DNA from: Saprospiraceae bacterium
GTDB lineage: Bacteria; Bacteroidota; Bacteroidia; Chitinophagales; Saprospiraceae
Length of the DNA stretch: 46,080 nucleotides
Assembly (NCBI GenBank): GCA_022841505.1
Contig: JALHRK010000008.1
Coordinates: 1 to 46,080, forward strand
Reading direction: 5' to 3'
Shown: positions 8,856 to 15,754 of the stretch, one piece after another
Layout of the letters: each line of letters begins with the position of its first letter
Numbering within the stretch: the first letter of the stretch is position 1
Translations under genes and position numbers: made by a program
The notes under the pieces: model-generated
What the model was told of the DNA's origin: nothing
The model's database searches: none
What the model saw: the letters and a program-made list of their open reading frames with translations, nothing else

Positions 8856-10394
8856 ATGCTTTCGATATACGCTCCAGCAGCACTAATTCCGGTTGTTAAA
8901 GCATACCTAGCCGAAGAGCCTCGTCTGGATGAATTGATTGACCTACACGATTTTTTGTCGGTCAGACCGGCGTCCAGCGCGATGCACTTCATCATACGGC
9001 CCAAACAGGGAATTATGCACCCGGTTGACTGGCAGAGCGCCCTCCCGCCTTATCTCTTGCCAGAAGAAATTCCATTCAACCGGGAAAATTTGCTGGGGCT
9101 AATATTTGCCAAACTGGGCAATGAAGAAAAAATGGCAACGTGGCTAACCGGAAACAAAACCCTGTTGCGCGAGTTGAACCTGATTGCCAGCCTGCAGCAA
9201 GGTGCGCCTGCCGATCCGGCGGATTTGGTTTCAAACGCACACCCATTTGAAGAATATCGTTTTTGCCACAATTCGGCCATATTGCACCACTACGCAGCAA
9301 CGGAACACAATTTTGATCCCAACAAAACGCATTATTTCTATCAGGAAGCCCTCAATTGTGCCCCAAACGGAGAACACGCGGCATTTTCGGCCAAACATTT
9401 TGCCGGTTTCCTGCTGGACATGGGGGAAACCGACCAGGCCGAACATGTTTTACAACAGGCGCTACCCTATGCCCTGTCGGATGATGCCCTGATAGAATTG
9501 AAAGCCACCCTTTGCCAGGTTTGGATGAAAAAATTGGTGGTGCCTTACGATCAGGCATTGCTTGAAAATTTAAAAAATTCGCTTTGGGAAGTGCTGCAAT
9601 ACTACCAGCAACAACAAAGGGGGGACGAAGAAGCCCTGACATTGATTCATGCTGCACAAATTGCACATTATTCGGAAAGCTTTGCCGAGTCGCTGGGTTA
9701 CATCAACCGGGCGATCCAGGTTTTTCAGGAAAAAGAGATTCCGGAATTGTGCGCACAGGCGCACTACCGTCGGGCGCTGCTGCTCTATACCTGGGCTAAA
9801 AAAGGCAGCCCTCAGTTTTTTAAAGGCGCTTTAGACAGCTTCAAGGAAGCCGTTGCCGTGTTTACAAGGGAAGACGCCCCCGAAGTATTTGCTGAAATTC
9901 AGCAGTATTTGGGCATTATTTACGCTGAAATGCCGGACGAAGCGCTTAAACGCAGCATGTGGGCGGCCATCTCTTCTTCCGCTTTTCACGAAGCCCTCGC
10001 TTTTTATACTAAAGACAGGCATCCCTACGAATACGCCATGGTGTGCAACCACTTTGGCAATGCTTTGGCAAAATACCCGGCATCGGTGCACACGGATAAT
10101 TTTGAAAAAGCGCTTTTTTATTACAATGAAGCCCTGGAAATCCGAACTGCAGCAGCTTTCCCCATTGAGCGGGCCGCCACCCTGCTCAACTACGTAGAAG
10201 CTTGCTGGAACCTCAACCTGGAAGGCAAAGGTGCAGCTTCGGACAAAGCGCTGTTTGAGAATATGCTCGCCAAAGTGCAGGAAGCACTGGCGCTGACGAA
10301 CGATTCCCAGGTGAGGGATGAAGCCAATCAACAATTAGAACGATTGGAAAATTTACGGCAAACACTTGCCACTGAATCGGAGTATTATGCATGA
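8856..10394 (+). CDS. TPR-like helical repeat protein of the hydrogenase operon
   Basis: 512 aa, cytosolic. The first 130 residues form an unrecognised globular region (MLSIYAPAALIPVVKAYL, later PPYLLPEEIPFNRENLLGL). From about residue 150 to the end there are helical pairs resembling tetratricopeptide repeats, for example ESLGYINRAIQVFQEKEIPELCAQAHYRRALLL and EKALFYYNEALEIRTAAAFPIERAATLLNYVEA. TPR arrays bind partner proteins, so a chaperone or assembly scaffold for the hydrogenase is plausible (inference). From memory, a TPR gene accompanies group 2a hydrogenases in cyanobacteria and mycobacteria. The 3' end overlaps hypA by 8 bp. Confidence 0.8.
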   Translation: MLSIYAPAALIPVVKAYLAEEPRLDELIDLHDFLSVRPASSAMHFIIRPKQGIMHPVDWQSALPPYLLPEEIPFNRENLLGLIFAKLGNEEKMATWLTGNKTLLRELNLIASLQQGAPADPADLVSNAHPFEEYRFCHNSAILHHYAATEHNFDPNKTHYFYQEALNCAPNGEHAAFSAKHFAGFLLDMGETDQAEHVLQQALPYALSDDALIELKATLCQVWMKKLVVPYDQALLENLKNSLWEVLQYYQQQQRGDEEALTLIHAAQIAHYSESFAESLGYINRAIQVFQEKEIPELCAQAHYRRALLLYTWAKKGSPQFFKGALDSFKEAVAVFTREDAPEVFAEIQQYLGIIYAEMPDEALKRSMWAAISSSAFHEALAFYTKDRHPYEYAMVCNHFGNALAKYPASVHTDNFEKALFYYNEALEIRTAAAFPIERAATLLNYVEACWNLNLEGKGAASDKALFENMLAKVQEALALTNDSQVRDEANQQLERLENLRQTLATESEYYA

Positions 10395-10737
10395 AATTTC
10401 TTTGGTACGCACCATTTTTCGAACGCTGTCGGATAATTTCAGTGCGGAAGAATTAGACCGGGTAGAGGCCATTGTTTTAAAAGTCGGGCCATTGGCCAAT
10501 GTGGAGCCGATTTTGATGCAAAACGCTTTTGGCGCCGTGGTAGAAGAAGAAGAAACGCGCTTTCGGGAAAGCAAACTCCAAATCAATACGGTACCCATCT
10601 TGGTGCATTGCCCGGTGTGTGAGCAAAACTCGGAAGTCGTGCAATACCGTTTTGTATGCGGGGTTTGCGGAAAGCCATGCGCCAATGTGGTTCAAGGCAA
10701 TGAATTGTTGATCGAACGGGTCGTGTTTCGCGATTGA
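10387..10737 (+). CDS. hypA: Hydrogenase nickel-insertion protein HypA
   Basis: 116 aa from the ATG at 10387, giving the essential MHE nickel-binding N-terminus (MHEISLVRTIF). The in-frame start at 10366 would bury it. The zinc site has two CxxC pairs, CPVC and CGVC, separated by about 13 residues. HypA works with HypB to deliver Ni to the HupL precursor. It overlaps the TPR-like gene by 8 bp and is the last gene of the plus-strand operon. It ends only 2 bp from the stop of the opposing minus-strand operon, with no terminator between them. Confidence 0.93.
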   Translation: MHEISLVRTIFRTLSDNFSAEELDRVEAIVLKVGPLANVEPILMQNAFGAVVEEEETRFRESKLQINTVPILVHCPVCEQNSEVVQYRFVCGVCGKPCANVVQGNELLIERVVFRD

Positions 10738-10739
10738 CT

Positions 10740-11309
10740 TTACCCACCACCCAGTTTGCGCTTTTCGATATAAGCCCGTATCCGTACCGCACTTTCGTAA
10801 TCTTCTTTATCCACTACTTTTTTCAATAGTTCTTCCAACTCCGTGAGGGTGTACTCCGCTAATGACCCTTTTTTCTGGCGGCCAAGCAACGACGTCGTCA
10901 TAATACCTGCTTCTTCAATAACGTGTTCGAAGATGAAAATGGGCGCTCCAAAACGCACTGCCATGGCAATTGCATCGGACACCCGGGCGTCTACCTGAAG
11001 TACGTCCTTGTTTGATTGTTTTAACAAAAGATAAGTACAAAAAACGGTTTCTTTGAGTTGGTAAATCAGCACTTCCTGGACGCTTGCACCAAGAACCTCC
11101 AACGCATTTTTGAACAAATCGTGAGTCATCGGGCGCACTGGCTGCATTTTTTCCATGAACATTGCAATTGCCTGCGCTTCCTGCGGGCCAATGATGATGG
11201 GAATGCGGTGCTGGTTGTTAAAATCTTCCAGCACCAGTGCATAATTGCCTGGTTGCGATTCACTGGCAGCCAGGGCGGTCACTGCCAGTTCTACTTTATT
11301 CGACCTCAT
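10740..11309 (-). CDS. Bifunctional nuclease-domain (BFN/DUF151) protein with UVR-type tail
   Basis: 189 aa from the ATG at 11309, which forms an ATGA overlap with the upstream 72-aa gene; a further in-frame start lies at 11333. The core (VELAVTALAASES, RIPIIIGPQEAQAIAM, PMTHDLF, VDARVSDAIAMAVRFGAPIF) is the BFN domain. The C-terminal helix pair LEELLKKVVDKEDYESAVRIRAYIEKRK resembles UvrB/UvrC interaction motifs. Such proteins are common single genes in Bacteroidota. Its place at the end of the hyp operon, translationally coupled, is unusual and its link to hydrogenase is unknown. Confidence 0.85.
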   Translation of the reverse strand: MRSNKVELAVTALAASESQPGNYALVLEDFNNQHRIPIIIGPQEAQAIAMFMEKMQPVRPMTHDLFKNALEVLGASVQEVLIYQLKETVFCTYLLLKQSNKDVLQVDARVSDAIAMAVRFGAPIFIFEHVIEEAGIMTTSLLGRQKKGSLAEYTLTELEELLKKVVDKEDYESAVRIRAYIEKRKLGGG

Positions 11310-11524
11310 GCAGCGTATTTTATGAACTGACACAACTCTTCTAAATCCAGGAAAGGCGCCACAACCGAGCCGTCCGACATCAATTTGAAAATTCCGTTCT
11401 GCTCGACTTCAACTTCATAACCTTTCTCCAAAACGAGGGTATTACCTTCGATCGTCACCACTGCGATTTCGTATTCCGATAAGGCCAGAAGCAGCCAGTC
11501 TTTGGGCGTAGCAGGTACATTCAT
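11306..11524 (-). CDS. Small protein of unknown function in the hyp operon
   Basis: 72 aa, acidic, beginning MNVPATPKDWLLLALSEYEI and ending EELCQFIKYAA. I do not recognise it. It overlaps both neighbours by 4 bp (ATGA at each end), so translation is tightly coupled to the nickel permease gene upstream and the BFN gene downstream. No signal peptide or membrane helix is visible. It could be one of the short unknown ORFs seen in hup/hyp regions of other phyla, but I cannot show this. Confidence 0.7.
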   Translation of the reverse strand: MNVPATPKDWLLLALSEYEIAVVTIEGNTLVLEKGYEVEVEQNGIFKLMSDGSVVAPFLDLEELCQFIKYAA

Positions 11525-12156
11525 AAGGCGCTAAGATTTTCCCACATAACTTTGCAACCCAGCGCAATACACAACAGCGATGATGCGAGTGTAAGTGCTC
11601 CGCGGACTTGCCGGGCATTGGTAAATCTCCTGGAAAATGGCAAACTGAATACCCCGGAAGCCAGTAGCATACCTGCGATGGAACCCAATCCAAAAATCAA
11701 CAGGTAGGCAATGCCTTGCAAACTGCTCTTTAGTTCGGTCATGACCAGCAAAACCAGGGTGCCGCTGCCGGCTAAGCCGTGCACCAACCCAATTCCATAG
11801 GCCAAATGATGGTGGTGGTGCGGCACTTCTCCGTGATGGGCTTCGTGGTGGTGCTGCTCGTGCTTCCAGGTTTTCCAGATCCGGTGTATGCCGAGCAGGA
11901 TAAGCATCAGCCCAACGGTCGCTTCAAAATAACCAAACGTTGCTTCTGCAACAGCGACTTTAGCCACAATCATCAGCAGACCAATGACAAGGATGGTGGA
12001 GGTATGCCCCAGTCCCCAGTAAATTCCATCTTTAATCGAGGCTTTCACGGAATTACGACGGGTGACGATGCTGCTGACCGCCACCAAATGGTCTACCTCG
12101 AAAGCGTGCGTAAATCCAACCATTGCAGCAAAAAGAAGAGGGATCGTTGTTTCCAT
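11521..12156 (-). CDS. NicO/UreH-type nickel transporter
   Basis: 211 aa from the ATG at 12156, with about six membrane helices. Near the N-terminus, GFTHAFEVDHLVAV matches the HxxxxDH metal-permease signature of NiCoT/UreH-like transporters. A cytosolic or periplasmic loop (HEQHHHEAHHGEVPHHHHH) is extremely His-rich and likely collects Ni2+. A second conserved stretch is GLVHGLAGSGTLVLL. The role would be nickel supply for HupL, which its operon position between the NHL gene and the small 72-aa gene supports. A longer in-frame start at 12228 would overlap the NHL gene and is not preferred. Cobalt transport cannot be excluded. Confidence 0.85.
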   Translation of the reverse strand: METTIPLLFAAMVGFTHAFEVDHLVAVSSIVTRRNSVKASIKDGIYWGLGHTSTILVIGLLMIVAKVAVAEATFGYFEATVGLMLILLGIHRIWKTWKHEQHHHEAHHGEVPHHHHHLAYGIGLVHGLAGSGTLVLLVMTELKSSLQGIAYLLIFGLGSIAGMLLASGVFSLPFSRRFTNARQVRGALTLASSLLCIALGCKVMWENLSAL

Positions 12157-12158
12157 AC

Positions 12159-13298
12159 TTATAACGTATAAAAAGTAATTCGATGATTTCCGGTATCGGC
12201 CACCGCCAATAAATTGCCGTCGGTGCAAATAGAAAAAGGCCAGTACAAACTTTTGTCTGTTCCAAACACCGTATCTGCATTTTCACTGCCGGTGTGGAAA
12301 TCAGGTTTCCCCAACAATCCGCCGGCAGCGGCGTTGCTGAAAACCGGAAATTCAGGAAACCGCAGGATACGGCTGTTTCCGGTGTCTGCTACCAGTAAGC
12401 CTTTCTCAAAAAAAGCGCTGTCATAACACCAGCTCAGGGTGTTGGCCTGCGGAAAAAGCGCGTATTGATTTTGCCCGCTGCTGTCTAAGTCAGGCTGCCC
12501 AATGATGCAATCCGCTTTCTGTGTCAGCGCATCCCGCCAATGCCGCCAAAGCAAAACGCGGTAATACTGCGTGTCGGTAATGGCCATGGCCCCATCCGGG
12601 CTAATTTTGACGGAGTAAGGCCATATAGGATCCTGATTTTCATAATCCCGGGTCACAAAATCTGGTTTTCCGATGACGCCATCCGCATGCGGGTAGCTGA
12701 CCGTTGGGATCGTCTCAAAAAAAAGCACCCGCCGGTTGCCGGTATCGGCGATCCACAGACTTTTTCCGTCGCTAAATACGCCGTAAGGCCAGTAGAGCGA
12801 ACGCCCGGTCGGCGCAGCGCCAAGTCCGGCAATGTTCGGCTCGTTTTGATCGAAGCCCGGCTGGCCGATCACTACATCGGCAGCCTGCCCCTGACTAACC
12901 GGAAGGGTATGCCAGATCAGTACCCGGTGGTTCCACGCATCCGCTACGATAAGACGGACGCCGTCCGACCAGATCCCGGATGGGTATTGCAGCGTTTGAG
13001 CAGATACCTTTCCCCCGGCGTTGCGGCCAACGCTGTCTGCATCTTCCTGCCCCAACACGACATCCGGTTCCTGAACAAGTCCTTCCGGCAATTGATGCCA
13101 GATGAACACGCGATTGCGGCCCGTATCCGACACCATCAGGCGGCCCGAATGCAGGCATACGCCGCGCGGCGCCAGAAAAGGCATCCATTCGGGGCCTTTG
13201 AACCAGCGTACTGGCTCGGCCACAACGACCTTCGGAGCATCGACTGATGCGGGTTGGCCGCCTTTTTTTAGTGTAATATTCAGAATGGCATCACTCAC
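12159..13298 (-). CDS. NHL-repeat beta-propeller protein of the hydrogenase cluster
   Basis: About 379 aa from the GTG at 13298, 10 bp after the hypE stop; an in-frame TTG at 13337 overlaps hypE, so the start is uncertain. It contains about five or six repeats of the type ADTGNHRVLIWxxLP followed by ADxVIGQPDF, typical of NHL propellers. No signal peptide is seen, so it is probably cytosolic. From memory, an NHL-repeat gene also accompanies the hyp genes of filamentous cyanobacteria (the alr0693 type) and has been suggested to take part in small-subunit maturation. Here it sits between hypE and the nickel permease (2-bp gap), which supports a maturation role. The partner protein is unknown. 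Confidence 0.82.
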   Translation of the reverse strand: MSDAILNITLKKGGQPASVDAPKVVVAEPVRWFKGPEWMPFLAPRGVCLHSGRLMVSDTGRNRVFIWHQLPEGLVQEPDVVLGQEDADSVGRNAGGKVSAQTLQYPSGIWSDGVRLIVADAWNHRVLIWHTLPVSQGQAADVVIGQPGFDQNEPNIAGLGAAPTGRSLYWPYGVFSDGKSLWIADTGNRRVLFFETIPTVSYPHADGVIGKPDFVTRDYENQDPIWPYSVKISPDGAMAITDTQYYRVLLWRHWRDALTQKADCIIGQPDLDSSGQNQYALFPQANTLSWCYDSAFFEKGLLVADTGNSRILRFPEFPVFSNAAAGGLLGKPDFHTGSENADTVFGTDKSLYWPFSICTDGNLLAVADTGNHRITFYTL

Positions 13299-13308
13299 AT
13301 TCGTTCGA

Positions 13309-14364
13309 TTAACAAATTCTCGGCAATTGTTCGCCAATTGGCATGTTCACAACCCTGCGCCCACCAATTTTGCTATGCAGCACAACCTGGCGCGGGTGTT
13401 CTGCGGTAACGGTTCCAATGATCGCAGCTTGCAGCCCGTTTTCGTCGCCCTTCAGTACCTCAAGCGCTGATTCGGCTGCCTCAGCAGCAACCACCGCTAA
13501 AAAAACGCCTTCATTGGCCACGTAGAGGGGGTCTAACCCCAGCAGTTCGCAGGCGCTGGAGACTTCTTCGAGCACCGGTATCGGCGCTTCCTGCAAATCA
13601 ATGCCCAGACCAGTGTCGCGCACCAACTCGTTGAGCACCGTAGCAACGCCGCCACGAGTAGGATCGTGCAGCAAATGTACATCGGGGCCGCAGGCGTCGA
13701 GCAGTCGCATGACGGTATGATTGAGATTTGCAGTATCGCTTGCAATACTGCTTTCAAATTCCAATCCCTGACGCACACTCAGAATGGCTACCCCGTGTGT
13801 GGCAACAGGGCCGCTGATCAGCAGCACATCGCCGGGTTGCACCCTCGATTTTCGGATGTCCGCTCTGGGATGCAACATGCCCACCCCACTGGTATTGATA
13901 AATATTTTATCGCCTTTGCCGCGCTCTACCACTTTGGTATCGCCCGTCACGATGCGCACGCCTGCCCTTTCTGCTGCAAATTTGATCCCCACAAGTACAT
14001 CCCAGAATTCCTGCATGTGCAGGCCTTCTTCGATGATAAAAGCCAAAGAGAGGTAGCGTGCTTGTGCGCCGCACATGGCCAAGTCGTTTACCGTGCCGTT
14101 TACCGCTAATTCGCCAATATTCCCCCCTGGGAAAAAGATGGGAGAGATGACATAACTGTCGGTTGAAAAAGCCATTTTGCCTGCTTTTATGTCAAATACA
14201 GCACCGTCGTGCCGCTCATCCAGCAGGTCGTTTTTCAGCAGGTCAAACACCCCGCTGTCTAAAAGGCGGTTGGTGAGTAACCCTCCGCTGCCGTGCCCCA
14301 TGGTGATGATGTCAAAGTCGAGCTTCGGCATGGGGCATTGCAATTGCATACTTATCTTATCCAT
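13309..14364 (-). CDS. hypE: Hydrogenase cyanide-ligand maturation protein HypE
   Basis: 351 aa, PurM-like ATPase that dehydrates the carbamoyl group on its C-terminal cysteine to a thiocyanate for transfer to iron. The protein ends LPRIC, the required C-terminal Cys motif. Other signatures are GHGSGG near the N-terminus, FSTDSYVISPIFFPGG, and VNDLAMCGA. It takes carbamoyl from HypF and passes cyanide to the HypC-HypD complex. The gap to hypD is 2 bp. The exact start could be the ATG at 14364 or a later ATG (residues 6 or 12). Confidence 0.95.
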   Translation of the reverse strand: MDKISMQLQCPMPKLDFDIITMGHGSGGLLTNRLLDSGVFDLLKNDLLDERHDGAVFDIKAGKMAFSTDSYVISPIFFPGGNIGELAVNGTVNDLAMCGAQARYLSLAFIIEEGLHMQEFWDVLVGIKFAAERAGVRIVTGDTKVVERGKGDKIFINTSGVGMLHPRADIRKSRVQPGDVLLISGPVATHGVAILSVRQGLEFESSIASDTANLNHTVMRLLDACGPDVHLLHDPTRGGVATVLNELVRDTGLGIDLQEAPIPVLEEVSSACELLGLDPLYVANEGVFLAVVAAEAAESALEVLKGDENGLQAAIIGTVTAEHPRQVVLHSKIGGRRVVNMPIGEQLPRIC

Positions 14365-14366
14365 CG

Positions 14367-15473
14367 TTAAGCCGTTTCAGTATCGGCCAAAGCCTGTGAA
14401 AAATGGTAATAAGCCGCACAAGCACCTTCTGAAGAAACCATAGGTGCTCCCATTGGGTGCTGCGGAGTGCATTTTTTACCAAACTGCGGGCACTCGTGCG
14501 GCTTTTTAATGCCTTTGAGCACCTGCCCGGCAATACATTCCTTGCTTTCGGGCGTGTGGGGAATGTCAATGTCAAATTTCAGGCTTGCATCGTACGCTGC
14601 AAATTCAGGCCGCAATTCATACCCACTGAGCGGGATATTGCCGATGCCGCGCCATTCCCGGTCGCTGATCCGGAACACTTGTCCGATGACTTTGCGGGCC
14701 TCGGGATTGCCTTCTGGTTTGACGACCCGGGCATATTGGTTTTCCAATTTAATAATCCCTTGCTCCAACTGGCGCACAGTCATCAAAATGCCCTGAACGA
14801 GGTCAACGGGTTCGAAGCCGGTGACCACAATGGGGATGTGGTATCGCTGCACCAAGGGGCCGTATTCCTCCAAACCCATGATTGCGCAAACATGCCCGGC
14901 TGCCAGAAATCCCTGAATATTGGAATCCGGGTCGTTCATAACGGCTTCGATGGCCGGCGGAACAATGACGTGGGAAGTGAGTATGGAATAGTTGGCTACC
15001 CCGGCGCGCTGTGCATGAAGCACGGATAAGGCGTTGGCTGGTGCGGTGGTTTCAAATCCTACAGCAAAAAAGACGACCTCCCGCCCGGGGTTTTCGCGGG
15101 CAATTTTCACAGCTTCCAGCGGCGAATACAAAATGCGCACATCGCCTCCGGCAGCTTTAGCCTCCAGTAAACTATGGCTGGATCCCGGCACGCGCAGCAT
15201 ATCCCCAAAAGAACATAGGATGGCGCCTTTTTCCAGGGCTAAATAGACCGCTTTGTCAATAAGATTCAGCGGGGTTACGCAGACCGGGCATCCCGGTCCG
15301 TGCACCATGCGTACCTGCTCCGGCAGCATTTGCAAAATGCCGTTTTTGACTAAACTATGCGTTTGGCCGCCGCAAACCTCCATGATCGCCCAGGGTTGGG
15401 TCGCCGCGCGGTGGATTTCTTCAAGGTAACGGGCTACTAAGTCCGCATCCCGGTATTCGCTGATGTATTTCAT
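14367..15473 (-). CDS. hypD: Hydrogenase Fe(CN)2CO assembly protein HypD
   Basis: 368 aa. CGGQTHS (C34) and GPGCPVC (C62, C65) are the conserved cysteine motifs that hold the iron and its diatomic ligands together with HypC. The C-terminal region has further cysteines (KECIAG, PHECPQFGKKC, GACAAYY) for the [4Fe-4S] cluster. Length is typical. It lies 5 bp after the hypC stop and 2 bp before hypE, in the order expected for a hypCDE unit. Confidence 0.95.
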   Translation of the reverse strand: MKYISEYRDADLVARYLEEIHRAATQPWAIMEVCGGQTHSLVKNGILQMLPEQVRMVHGPGCPVCVTPLNLIDKAVYLALEKGAILCSFGDMLRVPGSSHSLLEAKAAGGDVRILYSPLEAVKIARENPGREVVFFAVGFETTAPANALSVLHAQRAGVANYSILTSHVIVPPAIEAVMNDPDSNIQGFLAAGHVCAIMGLEEYGPLVQRYHIPIVVTGFEPVDLVQGILMTVRQLEQGIIKLENQYARVVKPEGNPEARKVIGQVFRISDREWRGIGNIPLSGYELRPEFAAYDASLKFDIDIPHTPESKECIAGQVLKGIKKPHECPQFGKKCTPQHPMGAPMVSSEGACAAYYHFSQALADTETA

Positions 15474-15478
15474 AAGCG

Positions 15479-15739
15479 TTATACTTGTGTGTGTTCAATG
15501 AGTTCGTCAATTTCCCCGATCAGCGCCAGGTACTCAAACGTCTTTTTTGCTTCTTCTTCGTCAACAATGCTGATGGCCACGCCAACGTGTACCAGCACAT
15601 AGTCGCCCGTTTTAGCCTGCGGTACCATCTCAAGGCTTGCTTCTTTGGTGATGCTGCCAAATTTGATTTTGGCCATGCTCACCAAGCCATCGTGCAGGCT
15701 TTCTATTGATTCAATCCGTCCTGGAATTGCGAGACACAT
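15479..15739 (-). CDS. hypC: Hydrogenase maturation chaperone HypC
   Basis: 86 aa beginning MCLAIPGRI, with the essential Cys2 that shares the iron complex with HypD and delivers it to the HupL precursor. The OB-fold-like body (TGDYVLVHVGVAISIVDEEEA) is typical. It is a single copy and therefore also the likely specific chaperone of HupL. It starts 15 bp downstream of the hypF stop. Confidence 0.95.
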   Translation of the reverse strand: MCLAIPGRIESIESLHDGLVSMAKIKFGSITKEASLEMVPQAKTGDYVLVHVGVAISIVDEEEAKKTFEYLALIGEIDELIEHTQV

Positions 15740-15754
15740 AGGTTTAAGGTTAGG

